DNA of 64,000 nucleotides from Rubellimicrobium aerolatum (GTDB lineage: Bacteria; Pseudomonadota; Alphaproteobacteria; Rhodobacterales; Rhodobacteraceae), in assembly GCF_017872975.1 (NCBI RefSeq), contig NZ_JAGGJP010000004.1, forward strand, positions 124,001 through 188,000, written 5' to 3'. Of the stretch, positions 45,850-56,070 are shown piece after piece. The notes below the pieces were generated by a model that worked only from the letters and a program-made list of their open reading frames with translations, had not been told where the DNA came from and searched no databases. The stretch's first letter is position 1; every line of letters starts with the position of its first letter. The translations under genes and the position numbers were made by a program.

Positions 45850-46335
45850 ATGACCGACCTTTCCACGTCCGCCGACTACCGGCGCCCCGGCAGGCCCTCC
45901 GTCCTCGGACAGGTCTGGTCCGGCTTCGGCCAGGCGGTGTCCTGGCTCGATGGCCACGGCCGCAAGGCCTGGATCGCCGTCACCCTCGCCGCCTTCGTTC
46001 TCGCCCCGCCGCTGGGCGTGGCCCTCCTCCTCTTCAGCATCGGAACCGGACGCATGTTCTCCCGCCACAACCGCCAGTCCTGGGGCTGCGCCTCGCGCCG
46101 CGACCGTCATGACGCCTTCCAGTCCGCCCGCATGGCGATGCGCCCCTCGGGCAACGCCGCCTTCGACGCCTACAAGGCCGAGACCCTCCGCCGCCTGGAG
46201 GACGAGCAGCGCGCCTTCGAGGACTTCCTGACCCGCCTGCGCGAGGCCAAGGACAAGGCCGAGTTCGACCAGTTCATGGACGACCGCGCCCGCAAGGCCC
46301 GCGACTCCGGCCCGGATCAGCCCGACGCCGCCTGA
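45850..46335 (+). CDS. DUF2852 membrane protein
   Basis: 161 aa. One or two membrane helices at about 40-63 (AWIAVTLAAFVLAPPLGVALLLFSIGTG), a basic stretch (MFSRHNRQSWGCASRRDRHD), then a charged helical C-terminus with FDAYKAETLRRLEDEQRAFEDFLTRLREAKDKAEFDQFM, which is the DUF2852 signature. ATG 45850 follows an AAAGGAG ribosome site. Function unknown. Two perfect palindromic operators precede it, so it is tightly regulated; the regulator is not encoded next to it. Confidence 0.85.
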   Translation: MTDLSTSADYRRPGRPSVLGQVWSGFGQAVSWLDGHGRKAWIAVTLAAFVLAPPLGVALLLFSIGTGRMFSRHNRQSWGCASRRDRHDAFQSARMAMRPSGNAAFDAYKAETLRRLEDEQRAFEDFLTRLREAKDKAEFDQFMDDRARKARDSGPDQPDAA

Positions 46336-46342
46336 CGCTTGC

Positions 46343-46362
46343 GGGGACCCTACTGGGTCCCC
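46343..46362 (+). terminator. Hairpin after the DUF2852 gene
   Basis: GGGGACCC-TACT-GGGTCCCC, a perfect 8-bp stem with a tetraloop starting 7 bases after the stop. No T-run, so it may be a Rho-assisted or partial terminator, or stabilise the 3' end. Confidence 0.6.
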
Positions 46363-46423
46363 ACATCCCCCTTCGACGGGCGGGACCTCCCCGCCCTTCC
46401 CCATGCCACAGGGATCCCTCGCC

Positions 46424-46891
46424 ATGACCGCCCGCTACGCCCTCCGCCCCGCCCCGGTGCTCCACGGCCTGCCCGACCCGGCGCGCGAGCCCGACTTCTA
46501 TGCGGGCGTCACCGTCAAGCGCGGCCTCGCCTGGGTCGTGGACGCCGGCGTGACGCTGGCGCTCTGCCTGCTGGCGCTGCCCTTCACCGCCTTCACGGCG
46601 GTCTTCTGGTGGCCGGTGCTCTGGCTGATGGTCGGCTTCCTCTACCGCTGGGCGACGATGGCGGGCGGCTCGGCCACCTGGGGGATGCGGCTGATGTCGA
46701 TCACCATCCGCGACCGCGACGGCGCCCGGCTGGACCCGTTGACCGCCTTCCTGCACGTGCTGGGCTACACCGTCTCGGTGGCGGTGCTGCCGATCCAGCT
46801 CCTCTCCATCGCCCTGATGATCGGGCTCGGGCGCGGCCAGGGCCTCACCGACCTCGCCCTCGGCACGGCGGCGATCAACCGACCCGCGTAA
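46424..46891 (+). CDS. RDD family membrane protein
   Basis: 155 aa. The RDD signature is visible: VKRGLAWVVDAGVTLALCLLALPF (R and D residues), then FLYRWATMAGGSATWGMRLMSITI and a third helix. Three to four membrane segments. ATG 46424 is used; ATG 46403 is an in-frame alternative. RDD proteins are small membrane proteins, some with ion-exchange roles; the role here is unknown. It follows the DUF2852 gene by 88 bases. Confidence 0.85.
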   Translation: MTARYALRPAPVLHGLPDPAREPDFYAGVTVKRGLAWVVDAGVTLALCLLALPFTAFTAVFWWPVLWLMVGFLYRWATMAGGSATWGMRLMSITIRDRDGARLDPLTAFLHVLGYTVSVAVLPIQLLSIALMIGLGRGQGLTDLALGTAAINRPA

Positions 46892-46931
46892 ATCCCGCGT
46901 CGCGGCCCTTGGCGGGGTGGGGGAGCCACGC

Positions 46932-46943
46932 TAACCTAGGTTA
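46932..46943. promoter_or_regulatory. 12-bp palindrome ahead of bpt
   Basis: TAACCTAGGTTA, a perfect palindrome 36 bases before the bpt ATG, in an otherwise very GC-rich stretch. It may be an operator or part of the promoter. Confidence 0.35.
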
Positions 46944-46979
46944 CGCCACGCCCTCGCCAGACCCCCAACCGCTGGACCG

Positions 46980-47798
46980 ATGCGCCATACTCTTCCGCTT
47001 GCCCCGCAGTTCTACGTCACGGCCCCGCAGCCCTGCCCCTACCTGCCCGGGCGGATGGAGCGGAAGCTGTTCACCGCCCTCCAGGGCGACCAGGCCGAGA
47101 AGCTGAACGACGCCCTGTCCCGCCAGGGCTTCCGACGCTCGCAGAACGTGCTTTACCGTCCCTCCTGCGCCGACTGCCAGGCCTGCTACTCGGCCCGCAT
47201 CCGCGTCGCCGACTTCGAGCCCTCGCGCAGCCAGTCGCGCGTCCTGCGCCGCAACGCGCCCCTGCGCCGCCGTGCCTCCTCTCCCTGGGCCACCGAGGAG
47301 CAGTTCGCCCTGTTCCGCCGCTACCTCGACGGGCGCCACGCCGAAGGCGGCATGGCCGACATGGACATCTTCGAGTTCGCGGCCATGGTGGAGGAAACGC
47401 CCGTCCGCTCCCGCCTCATCGAATACCACGCCCCGGATGGCGACCTGCGCGCGGTGTCGCTGACGGACCTGCTCGATGACGGCCTGAGCATGGTCTACTC
47501 CTTCTTCGACCCCGACCGGCCCAAGGACAGCCTCGGCACCTACCTGATCCTCGACCACGTGCAGATCGCGCGCGAGCTGGGCCTGCCCTATGTCTACCTG
47601 GGCTACTGGGTGCCGGGGAGCGAGAAGATGGGCTACAAGGCCCGCTTCGGCGCGATCGAGGTCTACAAGCGCGGCCAGTGGACGCCCATCGGCGACCCGG
47701 CAGGCTACTCGGTGGACACGCACCCCCTTTCCGTCGATCCCATCGCCGAGCAGGTGGCCCGCATCCACCTCCCCGACGCCCGCCCCACCCGGGGCTGA
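46980..47798 (+). CDS. bpt: Aminoacyl-tRNA-protein transferase (Bpt/Ate family)
   Basis: 272 aa. It transfers Leu (Bpt) or Arg (Ate) from tRNA to protein N-termini, marking them for ClpS/ClpAP. The ATE N-domain has the cysteine set [15 protein letters not shown]; the ATE C-domain has [22 protein letters not shown] and [22 protein letters not shown]. The length matches bacterial Bpt, which acts on Asp/Glu N-termini. A palindrome lies upstream. Confidence 0.92.
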   Translation: MRHTLPLAPQFYVTAPQPCPYLPGRMERKLFTALQGDQAEKLNDALSRQGFRRSQNVLYRPSCADCQACYSARIRVADFEPSRSQSRVLRRNAPLRRRASSPWATEEQFALFRRYLDGRHAEGGMADMDIFEFAAMVEETPVRSRLIEYHAPDGDLRAVSLTDLLDDGLSMVYSFFDPDRPKDSLGTYLILDHVQIARELGLPYVYLGYWVPGSEKMGYKARFGAIEVYKRGQWTPIGDPAGYSVDTHPLSVDPIAEQVARIHLPDARPTRG

Positions 47799-47920
47799 AA
47801 GGCCCGCGCCGCCCGTAACCTTGCGGCACCGCCCTTCGGCGTGGTTGACGGACCCTGCCGTTCCGTAAGACCAAGGCCGGCAAGCGGGCCATGACGCCCG
47901 TGGCCCGACGGAGGGGGTCC

Positions 47921-48460
47921 ATGCGCGCACTTCTCGGCCTGTCGAGGGGCATCGACCGGCTCAACACCGCCCTGGGACGCCTCGCGGCATTCCTGGTGCT
48001 GGCCGCCGCGCTCATCAGCGCGGGCAACGCCTTCATCCGCTACGCCTTCGACACCAGTTCCAACGCCTGGCTGGAGATCCAGTGGTATCTCTTCGGCGCC
48101 ATCGTCCTCCTCGGCGCCGCCGAGACGCTGCGCCGCAACGAGCACGTGCGCGTGGACCTGATCTATTCCAACCTGAGCGAGCGCAGGCGGCTCTGGGTGG
48201 ACGTGTTCGGCATCCTGCTGTTCCTCCTCCCCTTCACGCTGGTCCTCGCCTGGCTGTCCTGGCCGGTGGCCTGGCGCTCCTTCGTGACCGGCGAGGGCTC
48301 GACCTCGGCCGGCGGCCTGATCCGCTGGCCCTTCAAGATGCTGCTCCCCCTGGGCTTCGGCCTCCTGGCGCTCCAGGGCCTGTCCGAGCTGGTCAAGAGG
48401 CTGGCCGCGCTGCGCGGCCTCGTGGCCCTCGACACCTCCTACTCCAAACCCGAGCAGTAA
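47921..48460 (+). CDS. TRAP transporter small membrane subunit (DctQ type)
   Basis: 179 aa with four membrane helices, for example LAAFLVLAAALISAGNAFIRYAF and FGILLFLLPFTLVLAWLSW. DctQ features: WLEIQWYLFGAIVLLGAAETLRRNEHVRVDLIY. It pairs with the large subunit 12 bases downstream. ATG 47921 with GGAGGGGG upstream. Confidence 0.92.
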   Translation: MRALLGLSRGIDRLNTALGRLAAFLVLAAALISAGNAFIRYAFDTSSNAWLEIQWYLFGAIVLLGAAETLRRNEHVRVDLIYSNLSERRRLWVDVFGILLFLLPFTLVLAWLSWPVAWRSFVTGEGSTSAGGLIRWPFKMLLPLGFGLLALQGLSELVKRLAALRGLVALDTSYSKPEQ

Positions 48461-48472
48461 GGGCCCGCACCG

Positions 48473-50005
48473 ATGTTCGAATACGGGCCGCTGCCCCCCC
48501 TGATGTTCGCGAGCATGGTCGCCTTCATGCTCTACGGCTTCCCCGTCGCCTTCTCGCTCGGCGCGGTGGGGCTGCTGTTCGGCGCCATCGGCATCGTGAC
48601 CGGCCACTTCGACCCGGCCTTCCTCCAGGCCATGCCGCACCGGATCGGCGGCGCGAACATCCTGGCCAACGACCTCCTCCTCGCGATCCCGTTCTTCACC
48701 TTCATGGGCGCGATCCTCGAACGCTGCGGGCTGGCCGAGGACATGCTGGAGGGCATGGGCAAGCTCTTCGGCCGCATCCCCGGCGGCCTCGCCTACGCGG
48801 TGATCCTGGTGGGCGCGATCCTCGGCGCGGTGACGGGGACGGTCGCCGCCTCGGTCATCACCATGGGCGTCATCGCGCTCCCCATCATGCTGCGCTACGG
48901 CTACAACGAGCGCCTCGCGACCGGCGTCATCGCCGCCTCGGGCACCATCACGCAAGTCATCCCGCCCAGCCTCGTGCTGGTGGTCCTCGCCGACCAGCTC
49001 GGCCGGCCCGTGGGCGACATGTATCTCGGCGCCTTCGGCCCCTCCATCGCGCAGGTGCTGATCTTCATGGGCTTCATCCTCGTGATGTCGCTCCTGCGCC
49101 CCCGCTCCATGCCGCCGCTCCCGCCCGAGGTGCGCGGCGAGGCGAGCCTCCGGCTGATCCTCAAGGTCATATGGGGGATCGTGCCCTCGCTGGTGCTGAT
49201 CTTCCTGGTGCTGGGCACGATCTTCATGGGCCTCGCCACGCCGACCGAATCCGGCGCGCTCGGCGTCGTCGGGGCGATGGTGCTGGCCGCCCTCAACCGC
49301 CGCCTCACCTGGCCCCTGATCAGCGAGGCGATGACCACCACCGCCACCCTCACCGCCATGGTGGTCTTCATCCTCATCGGCTCGTCGATCTTCACGCTGG
49401 TCTTCCAGGGGATGGACGGCGGCGAATGGATCAAGTTCCTGCTCTCCCACCTGCCCGGCGGCCAGCTCGGCTTCCTGATCTTCGTCAACATCTTCATCTT
49501 CTTCCTGGCCTTCTTCCTCGACTTCTTCGAGATCGCCTTCATCGTCATCCCCCTCCTCGTCCCGGTGGCCGAGGACCTGGGCATCGACCTGATCTGGTTC
49601 GGGGTGCTCATCTGCATCAACCTGCAGACCAGCTTCATGCACCCGCCCTTCGGCTTCGCGCTGTTCTACCTGCGCTCCATCGCGCCCAGGTCGCTGCCGA
49701 CCAAGCAGATCTACCTCGGCGCGATCCCCTGGCTGGGGCTCCAGCTCCTGCTGGTCGCCATCGTGATCTTCTGGCCGGGGCTGGTGACGGGGATGCTGGA
49801 CCGCGGCCCGCAGGTGGACCCCTCGACCGTGCGGATCGAGCTTCCGGGCCAGGGCGGAACCGGCAACGCGCTGGGCCAGCCGAACTTCGGCACCCCGGCG
49901 CAGCCCGGCGCGCCCGCGCCCGGCCTCGGCACCCCGCCGGGCCTCCAGCCCCCCGCGCCCGCCGCCCCGCCCGCCGTCGGCCAGCCGAGCTTCGGCTCGC
50001 CCTGA
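48473..50005 (+). CDS. TRAP transporter large membrane subunit (DctM type)
   Basis: 510 aa, about 12 membrane helices. DctM features: FTFMGAILERCGLAEDML, GAILGAVTGTVAASVITMGVIALPIMLRYGY, and SGTITQVIPPSLVLVVLADQ. It forms the sodium-driven channel with the small subunit. Beyond the usual end it carries a tail of about 55 residues rich in Gly/Pro/Ala with repeats GQPNFGTP and GQPSFGSP. The matching binding protein is encoded convergently just downstream. Confidence 0.92.
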   Translation: MFEYGPLPPLMFASMVAFMLYGFPVAFSLGAVGLLFGAIGIVTGHFDPAFLQAMPHRIGGANILANDLLLAIPFFTFMGAILERCGLAEDMLEGMGKLFGRIPGGLAYAVILVGAILGAVTGTVAASVITMGVIALPIMLRYGYNERLATGVIAASGTITQVIPPSLVLVVLADQLGRPVGDMYLGAFGPSIAQVLIFMGFILVMSLLRPRSMPPLPPEVRGEASLRLILKVIWGIVPSLVLIFLVLGTIFMGLATPTESGALGVVGAMVLAALNRRLTWPLISEAMTTTATLTAMVVFILIGSSIFTLVFQGMDGGEWIKFLLSHLPGGQLGFLIFVNIFIFFLAFFLDFFEIAFIVIPLLVPVAEDLGIDLIWFGVLICINLQTSFMHPPFGFALFYLRSIAPRSLPTKQIYLGAIPWLGLQLLLVAIVIFWPGLVTGMLDRGPQVDPSTVRIELPGQGGTGNALGQPNFGTPAQPGAPAPGLGTPPGLQPPAPAAPPAVGQPSFGSP

Positions 50006-50025
50006 GAGCGACCCGCGAGACAACG

Positions 50026-50054
50026 AAAAACCCCGGAGCACCGGCTCCGGGGTT
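50026..50054 (-). terminator. Intrinsic terminator between the convergent TRAP genes
   Basis: AACCCCGGAGC (50029-50039) pairs with GCTCCGGGGTT (50044-50054), an 11-bp perfect stem with a four-base loop. On the minus strand it is followed by TTTTT (50030-50026), a classic intrinsic terminator for the binding-protein gene; on the plus strand it would also block read-through from dctM. Confidence 0.85.
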
Positions 50055-50077
50055 CAGGGTCGTCGTGGCGTCAGCGA

Positions 50078-52331
<2,254 letters not shown>

Positions 52332-52484
52332 GCCATCGCAGCGAATCGTCCGGCGCGAGGATTATTTCCGGACAATGCGACGCATCCCGGGCCATTCCGC
52401 CGTCCCGGACAGCTTCCCGCCGCCACTTCAGCAACAAAGTTGCGCGACACCCCTCCCCTGCGACACTTTCTCACCCGATTCGGG

Positions 52485-52550
52485 TTGACGTGGGGGTGTT
52501 GCGCGATCATAAGCCCGAGCGTTCGGTGGTGGAACGCATGATAAACCCTC
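52485..52550 (+). promoter_or_regulatory. ilvB promoter region with bipartite element
   Basis: TTGACG (52485-52490), 17 bases, CATAAG (52508-52513) form a likely promoter. Overlapping it at 52494-52550 is the three-copy element: GGGTGTTGCGCG, then CCCGAGCGTTCGGTG, 13 bases, then TAAACCCTC. The leader-peptide ATG lies within the 13-base gap. The rest of the 336-base yihY-ilvB gap upstream holds nothing recognised. Confidence 0.6.
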
Positions 52551-52588
52551 TCGCGGTATCTTTGGGGACGAGGCGCATGGGCCGGTGA
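52538..52588 (+). CDS. Probable ilvB leader peptide
   Basis: 16 codons then TGA: MINPLAVSLGTRRMGR. Ile, Leu, Val and Leu codons appear at positions 2, 5, 7 and 9. The 3' part of the frame and its stop lie in the 5' arm of the first leader hairpin, as expected when ribosome position chooses between two RNA folds. A weak ribosome site (GGTGGTGGA) precedes it. Supported by position and hairpins, not by homology. Confidence 0.55.
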   Translation: MINPLAVSLGTRRMGR

Positions 52589-52645
52589 CGGCAGACCCAT
52601 TCCGGTCCCCATGCGCCCCCGAGGAACCTCTCCCGGGGGCGTTTT
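52572..52645 (+). promoter_or_regulatory. Transcription attenuator ahead of ilvB
   Basis: Hairpin 1: GGCGCATGGG-CCGG (52572-52585) with CCGG-T-C-CCCATGCGCC (52602-52617), about 14 pairs. Hairpin 2, the terminator: CGCCCCCG (52614-52621) with CGGGGGCG (52634-52641), then TTTT (52642-52645). The two stems share CGCC at 52614-52617, so they exclude each other. Hairpin 1 therefore acts as antiterminator. Low branched-chain aminoacyl-tRNA should stall the ribosome on the leader frame and shift the balance; how exactly is inferred. Confidence 0.65.
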
Positions 52646-52667
52646 CATGTTGAAAGGAGCGATGACG

Positions 52668-54437
52668 ATGGACGGCACGACCCAGATGTCCCGAGAGATG
52701 ACCGGCGCCCGGATGGTGATCCAGGCGCTCAAGGATCAGGGCGTGGATACCGTCTTCGGCTATCCCGGCGGCGCCGTGCTCCCCATCTACGACGAGATCT
52801 TCCAGCAGAACGACATCCGCCACATCCTGGTGCGCCACGAGCAGGCCGCCGTCCATGCGGCGGAAGGCTACGCCCGCTCCACCGGCCGCGTCGGCGTCGC
52901 CCTCGTCACCTCCGGCCCCGGCGCGACCAACGCCGTCACCGGCCTGACCGACGCGCTCATGGACTCCATCCCCATCGTCGTCCTGACGGGGCAGGTCCCG
53001 ACCTTCATGATCGGCTCCGACGCCTTCCAGGAGGCCGACACCATCGGCATCACCCGCCCCTGCACCAAGGCCAACTGGCTGGTGAAGGACACCGACCGCC
53101 TCGCCGCCACGCTGCACGAGGCCTTCCACGTCGCCCGCTCGGGCCGCCCCGGCCCCGTCCTCATCGACATCCCCAAGGACGTGCAGTTCGCCACCGGCAT
53201 CTACGCCGCGCGCCAGGAGCACCGCTCGCGCTACCAGCCCAAGCGCCAGCCCGACCCCGCCATGATCGAGGCCATCGTCGCCGCCATGGAAACCGCCGAG
53301 CGCCCGGTCCTCTACACCGGCGGCGGCGTCATCAACTCCGGCCCCGAGGCCACGCGCCTCCTGCGCGAGCTGGTGGCCGCCACCGGCTTCCCCATCACCT
53401 CGACGCTGATGGGCCTCGGCGCCTATCCGGCGTCGGGCCCGCAATGGCTCGGGATGCTGGGGATGCACGGCCTCTACGAGGCCAACATGGCGATGCACGG
53501 CTGCGACCTGATGCTGAACGTCGGCGCCCGCTTCGACGACCGCATCACCGGCCGGCTCGACGCCTTCTCGCCCGGCTCGCGCAAGGTCCACATCGACATC
53601 GACCCGTCCTCGATCAACAAGGTCGTCCGCGTCGATTTCCCGGTCGTCGCCGACGTGGCCGAGGCGCTGCGCGCCATCCTCGACCTTTGGACGGCCCGCG
53701 GCCGCAAGGTGAACGCCGCCGGGCTGGCCGCCTGGCAGGGCCAGGTCGCCGGGTGGCGCGCGCGCAAGTGCCTGGGCTACACGCCGTCCAAGGCGACCAT
53801 CAAGCCGCAATACGCCCTCGAACGCCTGGAGGCGCTGACCAAGGGCCACGACCGCTACATCTGCACCGAGGTCGGCCAGCACCAGATGTGGGCCGCGCAG
53901 TTCCTGGGCTTCGAGGACCCGAACCGCTGGATGACCTCCGGGGGCCTGGGCACCATGGGCTACGGCTTCCCCGCCTCCATCGGCGTCCAGCTCGCCCACC
54001 CCGACGCCCTCGTCATCAACGTCGCCGGCGAGGCGTCCTGGCTGATGAACATGCAGGAGATGGGCACGGCCGTCCAATACCGCCTCCCCGTCAAGCAGTT
54101 CATCCTGAACAACGAACGCCTCGGCATGGTCCGCCAGTGGCAGCAGCTCCTCCACGGCGAGCGCTACTCGCAATCCTGGAGCGAGGCCCTGCCCGACTTC
54201 GTCAAGCTGGCCGAGGCGTTCGGGGCCAAGGGCATCCTCTGCAAGGACCCCGCCGACCTCGACGACGCGATCATGGAGATGCTGAACCACCCCGGCCCGG
54301 TCATCTTCGACTGCCTCGTGGAGAAGCACGAGAACTGCTTCCCGATGATCCCGAGCGGAAAGCCCCACAACGAGATGCTCCTCGGCGAGGCCTCGACCGA
54401 GGGCGCGATCCAGGCCGGGGGCGCGGTGCTCGTCTGA
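52668..54437 (+). CDS. ilvB: Acetolactate synthase, large subunit
   Basis: 589 aa TPP enzyme, first common step of branched-chain amino acid synthesis. The catalytic glutamate is in RHEQAAVHAAEGYARSTGR; the FAD-like domain and the C-terminal TPP domain (ICTEVGQHQMWAAQF, then AGEASWLMNMQEM and LNNERLGMVRQWQ) follow. The metal/TPP motif reads G-E-A-S (E455) where most family members have G-D-A/G-S. ATG 52668 is chosen because AAAGGAG is 8 bases upstream. An attenuator precedes it; ilvN follows after 23 bases. Confidence 0.95.
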   Translation: MDGTTQMSREMTGARMVIQALKDQGVDTVFGYPGGAVLPIYDEIFQQNDIRHILVRHEQAAVHAAEGYARSTGRVGVALVTSGPGATNAVTGLTDALMDSIPIVVLTGQVPTFMIGSDAFQEADTIGITRPCTKANWLVKDTDRLAATLHEAFHVARSGRPGPVLIDIPKDVQFATGIYAARQEHRSRYQPKRQPDPAMIEAIVAAMETAERPVLYTGGGVINSGPEATRLLRELVAATGFPITSTLMGLGAYPASGPQWLGMLGMHGLYEANMAMHGCDLMLNVGARFDDRITGRLDAFSPGSRKVHIDIDPSSINKVVRVDFPVVADVAEALRAILDLWTARGRKVNAAGLAAWQGQVAGWRARKCLGYTPSKATIKPQYALERLEALTKGHDRYICTEVGQHQMWAAQFLGFEDPNRWMTSGGLGTMGYGFPASIGVQLAHPDALVINVAGEASWLMNMQEMGTAVQYRLPVKQFILNNERLGMVRQWQQLLHGERYSQSWSEALPDFVKLAEAFGAKGILCKDPADLDDAIMEMLNHPGPVIFDCLVEKHENCFPMIPSGKPHNEMLLGEASTEGAIQAGGAVLV

Positions 54438-54460
54438 GCGCCGGGAAAAGGAACAGGACC

Positions 54461-55027
54461 ATGGCGCTCAACATCGCGACCGGCTCCACGAGCCATTCGG
54501 CCTACGACCTCCGCTCCACCTACGGCGACGCCGTGGAGCGGCACACCCTCGCCGTCATCGTGGACAACGAGCCCGGCGTGCTCGCCCGCGTCATCGGCCT
54601 CTTCTCGGGGCGCGGCTACAACATCGAATCGCTCACCGTGGCCGAGACCGACCACGCCGGGCACCTGTCGCGCATCACCATCGTCACCGCCGGCACCCCG
54701 CAGATCATCGACCAGATCGAGGCGCAGCTCGGCCGCATCGTCGCCGTCCGCGCCGTCCACGACCTCACCGCCGAGGGTCCGGCGGTGGAGCGGGAGCTGG
54801 CGCTCCTCAAGGTGGTCGCCACCGGCGATCACCGGGTCGAGGCGCTGCGCCTCGCCGACATCTTCCGCGCCAAGGCGGTCGATTCGACGTTGGAAAGCTT
54901 CGTCTTCGAGATCACCGGCACGCCCGAGAAGGTGGACGCCTTCGCCGACCTGATGCGCCCGCTCGGATTGCAGGAGATCGCCCGCACCGGCGTCGCCGCC
55001 CTGTCCCGGGGCCCGCGGAGCGCCTGA
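54461..55027 (+). CDS. ilvN: Acetolactate synthase, small regulatory subunit
   Basis: 188 aa. An ACT domain (HTLAVIVDNEPGVLARVIGLFSGRGYNIESLTVAETD) binds valine for feedback control; the C-terminal half (ELALLKVVATGDHRVEALRLADIFRAKAVDS and FEITGTPEKVDAF) is the second ACT-like domain. The length is that of the IlvH/IlvN small-subunit class with two domains. Same transcript as ilvB. Confidence 0.95.
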   Translation: MALNIATGSTSHSAYDLRSTYGDAVERHTLAVIVDNEPGVLARVIGLFSGRGYNIESLTVAETDHAGHLSRITIVTAGTPQIIDQIEAQLGRIVAVRAVHDLTAEGPAVERELALLKVVATGDHRVEALRLADIFRAKAVDSTLESFVFEITGTPEKVDAFADLMRPLGLQEIARTGVAALSRGPRSA

Positions 55028-55097
55028 CGCGCCCGCCCGCCCTTCCCTCCCCCGCGAAACTTTGATCGAACGGCCAAGAACAAGCCGGGGGACGGGA

Positions 55098-56030
55098 ATG
55101 CCGCGCAAGATCATCATCGACACCGATCCGGGCCAGGACGACGCCATCGCGATCCTCCTCGCGTTGGCCTCGCCCGAGCTGGAGGTGCTGGGCGTCACGG
55201 CGGTCGCCGGCAACGTGCCGCTCGCCCTCACCCAGCTCAACGCCCGCAAGGCCGTGGAGCTGTCGGGCCGCCCCGTCCCGGTCATGGCCGGCTGCGACCG
55301 CCCCCTCCGCCGCGCGCTCGAGACCGCCGAGCACGTCCACGGCAAGACCGGCCTTGACGGCGCCGAGCTGCCCGAGCCCACCCTGCCGCTGGACCCGCGC
55401 CCCGCCGTGGACTTCCTGATCGACACCCTTCGGATCGAGGCCCCGGGCACCGTCACGCTCTGCATCCTGGGGCCCCAGACCAACGTCGCCACCGCCTTCC
55501 TCCGCGCGCCCGACATCCTGCCCCGCGTGCAGGAGATCGTCCTCATGGGCGGTGGCTTCTTCGAGGGCGGCAACATCACCCCCGCCGCCGAGTTCAACAT
55601 CCATGTGGACCCAGAGGCCGCCGAGATCGTCCTCAAGTCCGGCCGTCCCGTGACCTACATCCCGCTCGACTGCACCCACAAGGCGCTCACGACCCGCGCC
55701 CGCGTGGAACGCTTCCGGGCGCTCGGCACCCGCCTGGGCGAGGTGGTCGCCGGCTGGCTCGACTTCTTCGAGCGCTTCGACGTGCAGAAATACGGCTCCG
55801 AGGGCGGCCCGCTCCACGACCCCTGCGTGATCGCCTACCTCCTGCGCCCCGAACTCTTCGGCGGCCGCCTCGTCAACCTGGAGATCGAGACGGCGTCCGA
55901 CCTCACGCGCGGGATGACGGTCGCCGACTGGTGGGGCGTCAGCCGCCGCCCCCCGAACGCCACCTGGATCCGCGACATCGACGCCGAGGGCTACTTCCGC
56001 CTGCTGGCGGAGCGGCTGGCGCGGCTCTAG
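55098..56030 (+). CDS. Inosine-uridine type nucleoside hydrolase
   Basis: 310 aa. It hydrolyses the N-glycosidic bond of ribonucleosides for salvage. Calcium-binding aspartate cluster [19 protein letters not shown] at the N-terminus; [22 protein letters not shown]-like [32 protein letters not shown], and the C-terminal [10 protein letters not shown]. Substrate range (purine, pyrimidine or both) is not decided by the sequence. ATG 55098 with GGGGGACGGG upstream. Confidence 0.92.
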   Translation: MPRKIIIDTDPGQDDAIAILLALASPELEVLGVTAVAGNVPLALTQLNARKAVELSGRPVPVMAGCDRPLRRALETAEHVHGKTGLDGAELPEPTLPLDPRPAVDFLIDTLRIEAPGTVTLCILGPQTNVATAFLRAPDILPRVQEIVLMGGGFFEGGNITPAAEFNIHVDPEAAEIVLKSGRPVTYIPLDCTHKALTTRARVERFRALGTRLGEVVAGWLDFFERFDVQKYGSEGGPLHDPCVIAYLLRPELFGGRLVNLEIETASDLTRGMTVADWWGVSRRPPNATWIRDIDAEGYFRLLAERLARL

Positions 56031-56070
56031 CGCGCTTGGCCCGGGCGGGGGTCGCCCCTACATCCCTCGC

